Assembly (NCBI GenBank): GCA_902774125.1
Contig: CACYHD010000010.1
Coordinates: 1-53,619, forward strand
Direction: 5' to 3'
DNA from: an uncultured Lachnospiraceae bacterium
GTDB taxonomy: Bacteria; Bacillota; Clostridia; Lachnospirales; Lachnospiraceae
DNA: 53,619 nucleotides
The notes below the pieces were generated by a model. That model was not told where the DNA came from. It saw only the letters and a program-made list of their open reading frames with translations, and made no database searches. The stretch's first letter is position 1; each line of letters begins with the position of its first letter. A program made the position numbers and the translations under genes. Positions 1 to 7,876 of this stretch are shown here, piece after piece.

Positions 1-1
1 C

Positions 2-589
2 GGTAATGTTGTATCTTGTGATACTTGGGCAGATTTTGAAAATCCTAACGTAGGATACTCAACAACATCAGATAGCGTTTGGGCAGGTGTTGCTCCAGCT
101 ATGATTCAGTTGAGAAATGAATACCCTAACATGAAGATTGGTTTTTCAGTAGGTGGTTGGACTAGATCAGGAGACTTCCCTAAGGTAGCGGCTAGTGAGT
201 CTAAGAGAAAAGCATTCGCTGAAAACATCGCAAGATCAGCTCATCTATACGGATACGATTTTGTAGATATTGACTGGGAATACCCAACAGCAGATAGAGA
301 TCCAGACCCATCAGGTAACGGCGTTACAGTTGATAAGGGTTGTAAGGGATCAGCAGCAGATACTAAGAACTTCACATATTTGATGCAAGATCTTAGAGAT
401 GCGCTAGACAAGTATGGTGCAATGGACAACAAGCACTATGAATTGTCAGTAGCTATGTCAGCATCACCAGCAATGATGGACAAGATTGAGTACGACAAAG
501 TTTTGAACATTGTTGACTTTGCTAACATGATGACATATGACTTGAAAAATACAACCATGAAACACAGAAGGACGGTCAGTTCTCAGTAA
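2..589 (+). CDS. Multidomain chitinase, first fragment (GH18 domain 1, 5' end outside window)
   Basis: The reading frame is open from base 2, so the true start lies upstream. It encodes a GH18 (chitinase, TIM barrel) domain: the substrate-site motif SVGGW, then YDFVDIDWEYP, which carries the DxxDxDxE catalytic signature with its acid Glu, then NMMTYDL. The frame stops at 589, but the barrel continues in the -1 frame from about 544 (reading LEKYNHETQKDG and onward), so one base appears to be missing in the A run at 545-549. This is the N-terminal piece of one gene that continues to 4871 through two further shifts. It would be secreted and cut beta-1,4-GlcNAc links in chitin. Identification as GH18 is secure; whether the break is biological or a sequencing error is not. 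Confidence 0.85.
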   Translation, partial: GNVVSCDTWADFENPNVGYSTTSDSVWAGVAPAMIQLRNEYPNMKIGFSVGGWTRSGDFPKVAASESKRKAFAENIARSAHLYGYDFVDIDWEYPTADRDPDPSGNGVTVDKGCKGSAADTKNFTYLMQDLRDALDKYGAMDNKHYELSVAMSASPAMMDKIEYDKVLNIVDFANMMTYDLKNTTMKHRRTVSSQ

Positions 590-606
590 ATACATGTGTT
601 AAATAT

Positions 607-2934
607 TTGTATGATAAGTACGGAAACAAAATTGATGCTTCTAAGATTGTAGTTGGTATTGCGCCATATACTAGAGGTTGGGCACAGGTACAAAACAATG
701 GACCAGATGCTTCTAACCCTGGACTATATGCAACAGCTGCTCCTAACTCAGTAAAGGCAGCAGATGGAACTACATCAGGAACATATGCATATTCAGACAT
801 CGGTACTCTTAAGAGCCAGTATGGTTTGACAGAATACTATGATGAAACAGCACAGGCAGCTTATTACTACAGCCCATCTAGCGGTTACTTCTTCACATGT
901 GATAACCCTAGATCAGTTCAGGCTAAAGCTGACTACGTTAAAAACACAACATTTAAAAACCCATTTAATAAGCCTCTAGGTGGTCTTATTTCATGGATGG
1001 CATCATTAGATGCAGCATCAGAAATCACTAAGACTAGTCATGATGCATTATTTGGAGCTAACAACAATCTAGCAGCTCAGAACATTAAGTTCCCAGCTAT
1101 GGAAAATATGAATTGTACTGTTAGCGCATCAGGCAAGGACTATGTTATTAACATTAAAAACAACAATACTGTTTCAACATCAAAAACAGATGCTATAACT
1201 CACGGTGGTGCTGAAGCAAACGTTCTATATTATGCAGAGAAGTTTGCGGGAACAGCAACATACCCTAAATACTATATTAGACTAAAAGATAACACTAAAC
1301 TTACAGGTCAGCCATACTCAGCAGGCGGAACTGTTGGAAGTAATGGAAACTATACAACAGTACAGATGACAGCATGGCCTTATGCTTTAGAGCCAGGTGA
1401 AACAGCAACTCTTACATTGACTTCAACATCAGATGCTAATCCATCTAACGTTGCAGAAATCTATATGGTAAGAAAAGCATCAGCTAACGGCGAAGAGTTT
1501 GGTAAGACTGTTTTGTATTCAGACGGTAGCCCAACACAGACAATAGCTACTACAAAGCAGACTACAACTCAGGCTCCAACACAGGCACAGACAACTAAAG
1601 CTAATACACAGCAGACAACAAAGGGTAATACACAGCAGCCAACTCAGGCTTCAAGTGGCAATACATATCCAGCTTGGTCAGCTAACAATGTAAATTATGC
1701 AATTGGCGATAAAGTAGTATATAACGGTAAAGTTTATGAGTGTACATATGCACACGCAAGTAACAGCGCATGGACACCAACAGAAGCATTTACATTATGG
1801 AAAGATACTGGAGAGACAGGACAGGCTGGCAATCCAGGCACAGATCCAGGTGAAACACAGGCACAGGGCGGAGATGACAACAACTACACAGTTAACGGAA
1901 CTCTTCCACAGCATATGGTAACAGGTTATTGGCACAACTTCCTTAACGGATCAACAGCACTTAAGCTTATCGATGTACCAACATACTACGATATGATTTG
2001 TGTGGCATTTACAGGAAATACTAACACACCAGGTGAGGCAACATTCTCAATCGATAGCCATCTTGCAAGTGCAGTTGGCGGATATACAGATGCTGATATG
2101 ATTCAGGATATTAAAGATATGAAGGCCAGAGGCCAGCACGTAATCATCTCAGTAGGTGGTGCAGAAGGTCTTATTAACATTAACAGTGAGGCAGCAGCAC
2201 AGAAATTTGCCAGCTCAATGATTGGTATTATTGAAAAGTATGGTTTTGAAGGTGTTGATATCGATTTAGAAGGTGGCGCAGTAGCAGGTACACAGTACAT
2301 TGCAAGCGGATTAAGAACACTTCACAATCATTTTGGTGATGACTTTATTATCACAATGGCACCTGAAACATTCTATATGAATCCAGGTAGCGGTTCATAT
2401 TGGAATCTAGCTATGAACATTAAGGACATTCTTACAACAGTTCATACACAGTTCTACAATTCAGGTTCAATGAACGGATATAACAACTCAATCGCACAGG
2501 TAGGAACAGCAGCATTCCCTGCTAACCTATCAACACTATATATCGAGAGCGGTCTAAGACCAGATCAGGTAGCAATCGGTCTACCAAGTAGTGCTGAAGC
2601 AGCTGGATCAGGACAGATTAGTCCACAGCAGGCAGTTGAAGCATACAATGCAATGATTAATGGTGGTAACGCTGGAGGATTCCAGGTACCAAAGGCATAC
2701 CCAACATTTAGAGGTTTGATGACATGGTCAATCAACTGGGATGCTAAGCACGATTATGCATGGGCAAAGGCAGCTAAAGCAGCTGTAAGCGGAAGCCCGG
2801 TAATCGACGTAACAACAAAAGACAACAACAAAGAAAGCAACACAGGCGCAGACTCAGCCAGCTACACAGGGCAACAATCAGGAGACAAAGCCAGTGGACA
2901 CAAGTCTTCCACAGCCATTTGGTCTAGTTGCTAA
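607..2934 (+). CDS. Multidomain chitinase, second fragment (rest of GH18-1, CBM5/12, GH18-2)
   Basis: This frame really begins near 544, where it continues the first barrel; the TTG at 607 is only the first formal start and has no ribosome site. In order: end of GH18-1 (to about 1050), a beta-rich accessory domain (about 1080-1540), a Thr/Gln linker, a CBM5/12 chitin-binding module (about 1672-1815, pattern AW..NYxxGDxVxYxGKxYxC..H.S..W.P..LW), and a second GH18 barrel (about 1915-2790) with SVGG and GVDIDLE, so the catalytic Glu is present. After about 2817 the frame turns to nonsense and stops at 2934. Removing one A from the AAAA near 2818 restores a Thr/Gln linker into the next fragment. 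It is part of the same chitinase as its neighbours. Confidence 0.85.
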   Translation: MYDKYGNKIDASKIVVGIAPYTRGWAQVQNNGPDASNPGLYATAAPNSVKAADGTTSGTYAYSDIGTLKSQYGLTEYYDETAQAAYYYSPSSGYFFTCDNPRSVQAKADYVKNTTFKNPFNKPLGGLISWMASLDAASEITKTSHDALFGANNNLAAQNIKFPAMENMNCTVSASGKDYVINIKNNNTVSTSKTDAITHGGAEANVLYYAEKFAGTATYPKYYIRLKDNTKLTGQPYSAGGTVGSNGNYTTVQMTAWPYALEPGETATLTLTSTSDANPSNVAEIYMVRKASANGEEFGKTVLYSDGSPTQTIATTKQTTTQAPTQAQTTKANTQQTTKGNTQQPTQASSGNTYPAWSANNVNYAIGDKVVYNGKVYECTYAHASNSAWTPTEAFTLWKDTGETGQAGNPGTDPGETQAQGGDDNNYTVNGTLPQHMVTGYWHNFLNGSTALKLIDVPTYYDMICVAFTGNTNTPGEATFSIDSHLASAVGGYTDADMIQDIKDMKARGQHVIISVGGAEGLININSEAAAQKFASSMIGIIEKYGFEGVDIDLEGGAVAGTQYIASGLRTLHNHFGDDFIITMAPETFYMNPGSGSYWNLAMNIKDILTTVHTQFYNSGSMNGYNNSIAQVGTAAFPANLSTLYIESGLRPDQVAIGLPSSAEAAGSGQISPQQAVEAYNAMINGGNAGGFQVPKAYPTFRGLMTWSINWDAKHDYAWAKAAKAAVSGSPVIDVTTKDNNKESNTGADSASYTGQQSGDKASGHKSSTAIWSSC

Positions 2935-4312
2935 CTGCCCAAGAGATAATGTAATTAATATCGTTTGGGGTAATGCAGGAGCAGAAGGATACAACGTTTA
3001 CGTTGATGGCACTCTAAAACTACAGAGTGTAGGTTGTGCAGCATATGATATCGAAGGTATTAATGCTGGAACACATACAATTACAGTAAAGAGTACAGCT
3101 AACGGCAAAGAATCAGTTGGAACTGATATTAGCGTAACAGTAACGGGAAGTGGAAGTGTTGCTACAACTCAGCCAGCACAGACACAGCAGCAGACACAAG
3201 TACAGACAACAAAGAAGCAGGAACAGAGCGGTTCAGGCACAACAGGTTTATATTCAAGATTACTAATTGGTTATTGGCATTCATGGAATGGTGATGGAAA
3301 CCCATTCATCAAACTAAGAGATGTTGATCCTAACTGGGATGTAATTAACATTTCATTTGCAGAGCCAGTAACACCTGGTGGCAAAGACGGAAAGATGAAA
3401 TTCAATATTTCAGGATTGTCAGCAAGCTACACTAAAGATGACTTTAAGGCTGATGTTAAGGCACTTCAGGCCCAGGGCAAAAAAGTTGTTTTGTCAATCG
3501 GTGGATATGAAGGACACTTCCAGTTGCCAACAGATGCAGCAGTAAATCAGTTTGTATCTGATATTAAGAGTTTTGTAGATGAATACGGATTCGATGGAAT
3601 CGACATCGACCTAGAGCAGAAGTCAGCATACTTTGACAAGCAGGGTGAGGATGGAGATATCAACAATCCAAAGTCAACAACAATCGTTAATACAACAAGA
3701 GCTATTAGAACAATTGTAGAAAGCTATGGAGATGACTTTATTCTTTCATGGGCACCTGAAACATTCTATGTACAGTTAGGTTATCAGTTCTACGCTGGAC
3801 TTAACCAGTGGTGTGATGCTAGAGCGGGTGATTATCTTCCAATGATTAACGCTCTAAGAGATAAGACATCTTTTGTACATGTTCAGCTATATAACTCAAT
3901 GTCTATTTTGGCTCCAGACGGAAATACATATAGCATGGGAACTAAGGAAGGCGTCGTAGCAATGTGCAAGATGCTACTAGATGGTTTCTATGTAGGTGCA
4001 GGTTCAGGTGTTAAAGAGTCAGAAGCAACACACTTCAAGGCACTAAGACCTGATCAGGTAGTTATTGGTGTTCCATCATCACAGAATGCAGCTGGTTCAG
4101 GACAGATTTCTAACGCTAACTTGCAGGCAGCATTTAATGAGTTAGATGCAGCTTATCCTGGAATCAGAGGTATCATGACATGGTCTATCAACTGGGATAG
4201 CGCACAGAATGGCAACTCATTCGCTCGCGAAAACGGAGCATTTTTGCAGGCTAAGAGAGGTAATGAGCAGCCACAGACTCAGGCTCCTAAAAGTTGTGCC
4301 CCGGCGCCCTGA
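2894..4312 (+). CDS. Multidomain chitinase, third fragment (Fn3-like, GH18-3)
   Basis: The natural frame enters near 2813 with a linker (TTTKKATQAQTQPATQ); the GTG at 2894 is just the first formal start. It encodes an Fn3-like beta sandwich (about 2900-3160), a Gln/Thr linker, and a third GH18 barrel (about 3255-4250) with LSIGGYEG and FDGIDIDLEQ, so its catalytic acid is also intact. GH18-2 and GH18-3 resemble each other (MAPETFY/WAPETFY, LRPDQV, AAGSGQIS, MTWSINWD), which points to an internal duplication, while GH18-1 is of a different subtype. The frame ends at 4312 in a GC-rich patch; dropping one A from the AAAA at about 4289-4292 joins it to the last fragment. Confidence 0.85.
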   Translation: MDTSLPQPFGLVANCPRDNVINIVWGNAGAEGYNVYVDGTLKLQSVGCAAYDIEGINAGTHTITVKSTANGKESVGTDISVTVTGSGSVATTQPAQTQQQTQVQTTKKQEQSGSGTTGLYSRLLIGYWHSWNGDGNPFIKLRDVDPNWDVINISFAEPVTPGGKDGKMKFNISGLSASYTKDDFKADVKALQAQGKKVVLSIGGYEGHFQLPTDAAVNQFVSDIKSFVDEYGFDGIDIDLEQKSAYFDKQGEDGDINNPKSTTIVNTTRAIRTIVESYGDDFILSWAPETFYVQLGYQFYAGLNQWCDARAGDYLPMINALRDKTSFVHVQLYNSMSILAPDGNTYSMGTKEGVVAMCKMLLDGFYVGAGSGVKESEATHFKALRPDQVVIGVPSSQNAAGSGQISNANLQAAFNELDAAYPGIRGIMTWSINWDSAQNGNSFARENGAFLQAKRGNEQPQTQAPKSCAPAP

Positions 4313-4871
4313 GACAACAACAAAGAATAACAATATTGGTCATGTGACAACATCTGACGATATCGAGATTAATGGATACCAGATTAGTTACACATATGGC
4401 GGTATGAGAACTGTATATACAGCTAAGTCTAAGATTAATGGTCAAAACGTTGTTGAACAAGGTTTGGTATATGGTCTTGACGAATATGTTGACGAAGACC
4501 AGCTATATGTTGGAAGCTCTGCTAAATATGTTGCATCATACAAGTCAACTAACATAGGTAGACTTCAGCATTCATTCTCATCAACAATGCCATCAGAAAA
4601 AAGCTATGCTATGACAATGCTATTTGGCAATACAGTTAATGAGTTCACAACAGGCTGGCTAATTAGAGCTTACGCTAAGCTGGCAGACGGAAGTATTGTT
4701 TACTCTAAGGTTTCTACATATACAATCAGCGGAATAGCAGACAAGCTATACCAGGGATGCAAGATGCAGAACCTAGCAGGACATACTTACTTATATGAGA
4801 ACATTCTCAAAAAAGTTAATCCTTCTTACGCCGAGGTTGATTTCAACTGGGGCGGAGGAATAGTTCAATAA
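4290..4871 (+). CDS. Multidomain chitinase, C-terminal fragment
   Basis: This frame carries the end of the chitinase: a short linker (KVVPRRPETTTKNNN) and a domain of about 180 residues rich in Tyr, Ser and Thr that I do not recognise. It is predicted to be beta-rich and may be an accessory binding or envelope module. Unlike most secreted proteins in this window it lacks the polybasic C-terminal module. A formal ATG at 4209 in this frame lies inside the third GH18 domain read out of frame and is not a credible start. A good terminator follows at 4892. Confidence 0.7.
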   Translation, partial: KVVPRRPETTTKNNNIGHVTTSDDIEINGYQISYTYGGMRTVYTAKSKINGQNVVEQGLVYGLDEYVDEDQLYVGSSAKYVASYKSTNIGRLQHSFSSTMPSEKSYAMTMLFGNTVNEFTTGWLIRAYAKLADGSIVYSKVSTYTISGIADKLYQGCKMQNLAGHTYLYENILKKVNPSYAEVDFNWGGGIVQ

Positions 4872-4891
4872 TACAATTTTTACCCAGAAAG

Positions 4892-4925
4892 CCTATCAGA
4901 TCATTATGGTCTGATAGGTTTTTAA
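4892..4925 (+). terminator. Intrinsic terminator after the chitinase gene
   Basis: A 9-bp perfect stem (CCTATCAGA / TCTGATAGG) with a 9-nt loop is followed directly by TTTTT. Confidence 0.85.
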
Positions 4926-4965
4926 CTTTTTTTGACAAAAATATGTATTTTTTTTCACAATTCAG

Positions 4966-4974
4966 TGTTATAAT
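4966..4974 (+). promoter_or_regulatory. Extended -10 promoter of the CAP-domain gene
   Basis: TGTTATAAT is a perfect TGnTATAAT extended -10. No -35 lies at 17 bp; the nearest TTGACA (4932) is too far. The implied start of transcription near 4981 argues for translation from 5018 rather than from the in-frame ATG at 4985. Confidence 0.6.
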
Positions 4975-5017
4975 TTGAAGAAGTATGACAAATTTGATTA
5001 GGAAAAAGGATATTGTA

Positions 5018-6253
5018 ATGAGAAAATTAAAAGTAATTGCAGCATTAGTTTTGGCAACTGCATCACTTGTTTTTGCCTCATCAGTAATGGCTGCGGTACG
5101 TAACACAGATGTTACTACAGCAAGAAAAGGTAATGTACTAGTAGCAGTTAACGGAACATTTTCTTCTGCGACAAAGGATGAAATTCTTAACAGAGTTAAT
5201 GCTATTAGACAGGAAGCATGCTTGAACGGTTATGTTAATCCTAGCAACGGAACAAAGCTTAAGAAGAGCGATTATGTTCCTGTTAAGTGGTCAGCTGATC
5301 TTGAGTGGATCGCTCAGACTAGAGCAGCAGAAGCAAGTGTACACCAGGTTCACAACAGACCTAACGGCACAACTGCTTTTGATTTGAAGCACGGCGGAAT
5401 CGGTGCGCTATCAGAGTGCTTGGCATTCAACAATACAGGTATGATGGATGCTGTAGAGTCATGGTATAGCGAAAAAGCTGCATGGGTTGCTAGCGCTGAC
5501 AAGAGCAAAGCTGGACATTATGCTTCACTTATCAATCCAGAATATAACTATATTGCACTGGGAACTTTCACAATGCCTGATGACTTTGACGTTACAGCAG
5601 GTGAGTTCACATCAACTAGTCAGCCACAGAACGAAAGCAAGACAGGCGTTCTTGGCGTATATGATCAGGTTGTAGAGGTTTACAAGCCTAACACAAGAAT
5701 CGCGCTTTCACCTATTACAGTATATGTTAAGTACAATGCTCAGATGAGACTTAACGGTACTATTGTAGGAACAGATATTTTTGGCGGTGGTAAAGAGACT
5801 AAGGGTTATGTCGCATCAGGTATTAAGTGGTATTCTAACAATGCCGCTGCAGTATCTGTCAACCAGGCTACTGGTGTTTTGACTGGTGTTAAGGCTGGTT
5901 CTGCAGTTATTTCTGCTGCGTTCGATGGCGGTAACTACTCTGCGCTAGCTAGCTGCAAGAAGTTCACAGTAGGTAAGGGAAAGAAGCCTAGCCTAAAGAA
6001 CCTTAAGGGCAAAAAGATTAAGATTACTTACAAGGCCGTTACAAGCGCTAATGGTTACAGAATCCAGGTTGCTATGAACAAGAAGTTCAAGAAGGCCAAA
6101 AAGTACAATCTAACAGGCAAGACTAAGACTGTAAAAGTTAGAAAACTTAACAAGAAATATTTCGTACGAGTTAGAGCTTACAGAGTTGATCCTAACGGCA
6201 AAAAGAAGTGGGGCAAATGGTCTGCTAAAAAAACTATCGTAGTTAAAAAATAA
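5018..6253 (+). CDS. Secreted CAP (SCP/PR-1) domain protein with Big_2 and polybasic C-terminal module
   Basis: The start at 5018 is chosen for the AGGAAAAAGGA ribosome site and the clear signal peptide (MRKLKVIAALVLATASLVFASSVMA). The mature protein has a CAP domain (about residues 45-210; EILNRVNAIRQEA, a conserved His in VHNRPNG, SECLAF, GHYASLINPEYNYIALG), then a bacterial Ig-like Big_2 domain (GIKWYSNN..AVSVNQATGVLTGVKAG), then a C-terminal Fn3-like domain of about 85 residues so rich in Lys/Arg that its charge is strongly positive (ending KKKWGKWSAKKTIVVKK). CAP proteins are secreted and of uncertain biochemical role in bacteria. The basic module recurs in several other secreted proteins here. 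The gene is a single unit between its own promoter and a terminator. Confidence 0.85.
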   Translation: MRKLKVIAALVLATASLVFASSVMAAVRNTDVTTARKGNVLVAVNGTFSSATKDEILNRVNAIRQEACLNGYVNPSNGTKLKKSDYVPVKWSADLEWIAQTRAAEASVHQVHNRPNGTTAFDLKHGGIGALSECLAFNNTGMMDAVESWYSEKAAWVASADKSKAGHYASLINPEYNYIALGTFTMPDDFDVTAGEFTSTSQPQNESKTGVLGVYDQVVEVYKPNTRIALSPITVYVKYNAQMRLNGTIVGTDIFGGGKETKGYVASGIKWYSNNAAAVSVNQATGVLTGVKAGSAVISAAFDGGNYSALASCKKFTVGKGKKPSLKNLKGKKIKITYKAVTSANGYRIQVAMNKKFKKAKKYNLTGKTKTVKVRKLNKKYFVRVRAYRVDPNGKKKWGKWSAKKTIVVKK

Positions 6254-6274
6254 TTAATTTTATAAAAAAATAAT

Positions 6275-6313
6275 CAACCACTAATCGCAATGATTGGTGG
6301 TTGAATTGTTTTT
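6275..6313 (+). terminator. Intrinsic terminator after the CAP-domain gene
   Basis: A 12-bp stem (CAACCACTAATC / GATTGGTGGTTG, one G-U) with a 5-nt loop is followed by AATTGTTTTT. Confidence 0.8.
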
Positions 6314-6364
6314 GGACACAATGCGTGATATGCGGACGAGAAAGGATTACACATTTATATTTAC

Positions 6365-6393
6365 TTTGTATGGTATATATATTGTGTTATAAT
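6365..6393 (+). promoter_or_regulatory. Promoter ending 7 nt before an ATG (candidate leaderless transcript)
   Basis: TTTGTA (6365), a 17-bp spacer, and the extended -10 TGTTATAAT (6385-6393). The ATG of the HAD gene is at 6401, so transcription would start on or next to the A of the ATG. No Shine-Dalgarno sequence is present. Confidence 0.55.
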
Positions 6394-6400
6394 ATTTACT

Positions 6401-7219
6401 ATGGGAAAATTTGATGGATACCTAATGTGCACAGATTGTGACGGCACATTGACATACGAAGCCGGAAAGGTTTCAAAAGAAAATGTTGAAGCTATTAGAT
6501 ACTTCCAAGAAGAGGGAGGTTTGTTTACTTTGGCGACTGGCAGATCGCCTGCTTTTGCCAAGGAATTTGCGGATATGGTTGACTTTAACGCGCCGCTAAT
6601 AACTCTTGGAGGAACGGTCCTATACGACTTTTATGCAGACAAAATCATTAAGGAATGGACAGCTAGTAGAGAGAATGCATTTTTGGTTTTTGACCATGTA
6701 AGAAAAAACTGGGGAGATGTACTTCAGTATTGGCTCAACTATGATGAGAACAACAGTGTGGGATACAATCCGCACGAGCACCAGGCTGGAGATAACAGTC
6801 TGCGAGAACTGTTCGATACATTGCCAGAGAGAATGAACAAGATGCTAATTTTTCAGCCGTCAGATGTGACGCCTTTCGTTCAGAAGGATCTTAAGGAGCG
6901 TTTTGGCGACAAGTTCAGATTCGACACAAGTTGGTCTGAGGGCATTGAGGTTCAGAGCATTAAGAGCGGCAAGGGAATCGCAGTCGATTACATGAAAAAA
7001 CACCTGGGCAAAAACATTCATACAACAATCGGCGTAGGTGATTACGAAAACGACATTAATTTGCTTGAGTGTGCTGACATCGGATACGCTGTAGGCAATG
7101 CTATCGATAGTGTTAAGGCGGTGGCAGACAGAGTTACGGTGAAAAACACAGAGCACGCGCTCAAAGCGATTATTGAAGACATCGAGCGAGACATCGATGA
7201 GGGAAATACTAATAAATAA
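6401..7219 (+). CDS. HAD-superfamily (Cof-type, IIB) phosphatase
   Basis: A 272-residue cytoplasmic HAD hydrolase. Motif I is DCDGTLT (nucleophile and acid Asp), the cap begins after ATGRSPAFA (motif II Thr/Gly), and motif IV is GVGDYENDINLLECADIGYAVGNA with the GDxxND metal ligands and the typical Cof ending. The family removes phosphate from sugar phosphates or cofactors such as FMN or PLP; the substrate cannot be told. The ATG at 6401 has no ribosome site and sits 7 nt after a -10 box, suggesting leaderless translation. The next gene begins 17 bp downstream, probably in the same transcript. Confidence 0.85.
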   Translation: MGKFDGYLMCTDCDGTLTYEAGKVSKENVEAIRYFQEEGGLFTLATGRSPAFAKEFADMVDFNAPLITLGGTVLYDFYADKIIKEWTASRENAFLVFDHVRKNWGDVLQYWLNYDENNSVGYNPHEHQAGDNSLRELFDTLPERMNKMLIFQPSDVTPFVQKDLKERFGDKFRFDTSWSEGIEVQSIKSGKGIAVDYMKKHLGKNIHTTIGVGDYENDINLLECADIGYAVGNAIDSVKAVADRVTVKNTEHALKAIIEDIERDIDEGNTNK

Positions 7220-7236
7220 GACAGAAGGAGTATGGA

Positions 7237-7737
7237 ATGAATAGCAAAAACAAAAAATTAATAGGAATATGCACAGCAGTTATAGTAGTTATTGCAGTAA
7301 TTATAATTGCAGTCGTTGCATCAAAGAGCAAAAAAGATGATTCGATGGACACAACTCAGATTGTAGAAGTTACTAATTCCAAAGGTGAAGTTGTAACAGC
7401 CGGTGATGGCAGCGTTGTCACAAGGGTTGTTTATGGTAACGTAGAACAGCCTTCTAATGATCCTTTTGCAGGCGTTGAAATTGTAGAAGAGACAACTAAG
7501 GACAAGGATGCTAAGAAGGAAGCGGCTGAGGCAGATAAGAAATCTGACAAAAAGTCTGACAAAAAGAATGGCAAAAACAAGGAAGAGGCAACAGAAGCTG
7601 ACGCTTTGTATGCAACAAAGAAAAACGGCGAAATCAAGACTAAAAAGAATGGAGAGAAGGTAACAAGAAAAGAAAGTTACCCTGGAGAAGCAGACGGTTG
7701 GTCACCAATGGTTAAGCCGGAAGACTTAGAAAAATAA
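7237..7737 (+). CDS. Membrane-anchored, Lys/Glu-rich protein of unknown function
   Basis: A 166-residue protein that I do not recognise. It has an N-terminal transmembrane anchor (about residues 8-30, Ile/Val-rich) after a short basic start, then an extracellular region with a small beta-like stretch (QIVEVTNSKGEVVTAGDGSVVTRVVYG) and a long low-complexity Lys/Glu/Asp segment (KKSDKKSDKKNGKNKEE), ending in GWSPMVKPEDLEK. There is an AGAAGGAG ribosome site. It probably shares a transcript with the HAD gene 17 bp upstream and ends at a hairpin. Confidence 0.7.
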   Translation: MNSKNKKLIGICTAVIVVIAVIIIAVVASKSKKDDSMDTTQIVEVTNSKGEVVTAGDGSVVTRVVYGNVEQPSNDPFAGVEIVEETTKDKDAKKEAAEADKKSDKKSDKKNGKNKEEATEADALYATKKNGEIKTKKNGEKVTRKESYPGEADGWSPMVKPEDLEK

Positions 7738-7761
7738 TTAATAATAGCTTTATACGACATA

Positions 7762-7790
7762 ATAATAGGCTCTCTTAGGGAGCCTATTAT
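7762..7790 (+). terminator. Hairpin terminator, weak T tract
   Basis: An 11-bp stem (ATAATAGGCTC / GAGCCTATTAT) with a 7-nt loop. It is followed by ATTATTCGTTT rather than a clean T run, so termination strength is uncertain. Confidence 0.6.
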
Positions 7791-7818
7791 ATTATTCGTT
7801 TCCAAATAGAGCTTTTTA

Positions 7819-7827
7819 TGTTACAAT
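7819..7827 (+). promoter_or_regulatory. Extended -10 promoter of rpoD
   Basis: TGTTACAAT lies at 7819-7827. The leader then carries a small hairpin (TTGGGC..GCCCAA, about 7832-7850). The in-frame ATG at 7826 overlaps this -10 and cannot be the start of the main protein. Confidence 0.55.
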
Positions 7828-7876
7828 GATAGTTGGGCAATTGCGCCCAAAACACTATTTGAAAAGGAGATTTCTA

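Noticed and set aside
539-552. Programmed -1 frameshift at G-AAA-AAT in the chitinase
   Set aside because: The heptamer is not a good slippery site, no stimulatory structure was seen, and two other shifts in the same gene go the opposite way.
4985-5017. Earlier ATG start (4985) for the CAP-domain gene
   Set aside because: It lies only about four bases after the predicted transcription start, has no ribosome site, and would put 11 extra residues before a perfect signal peptide.
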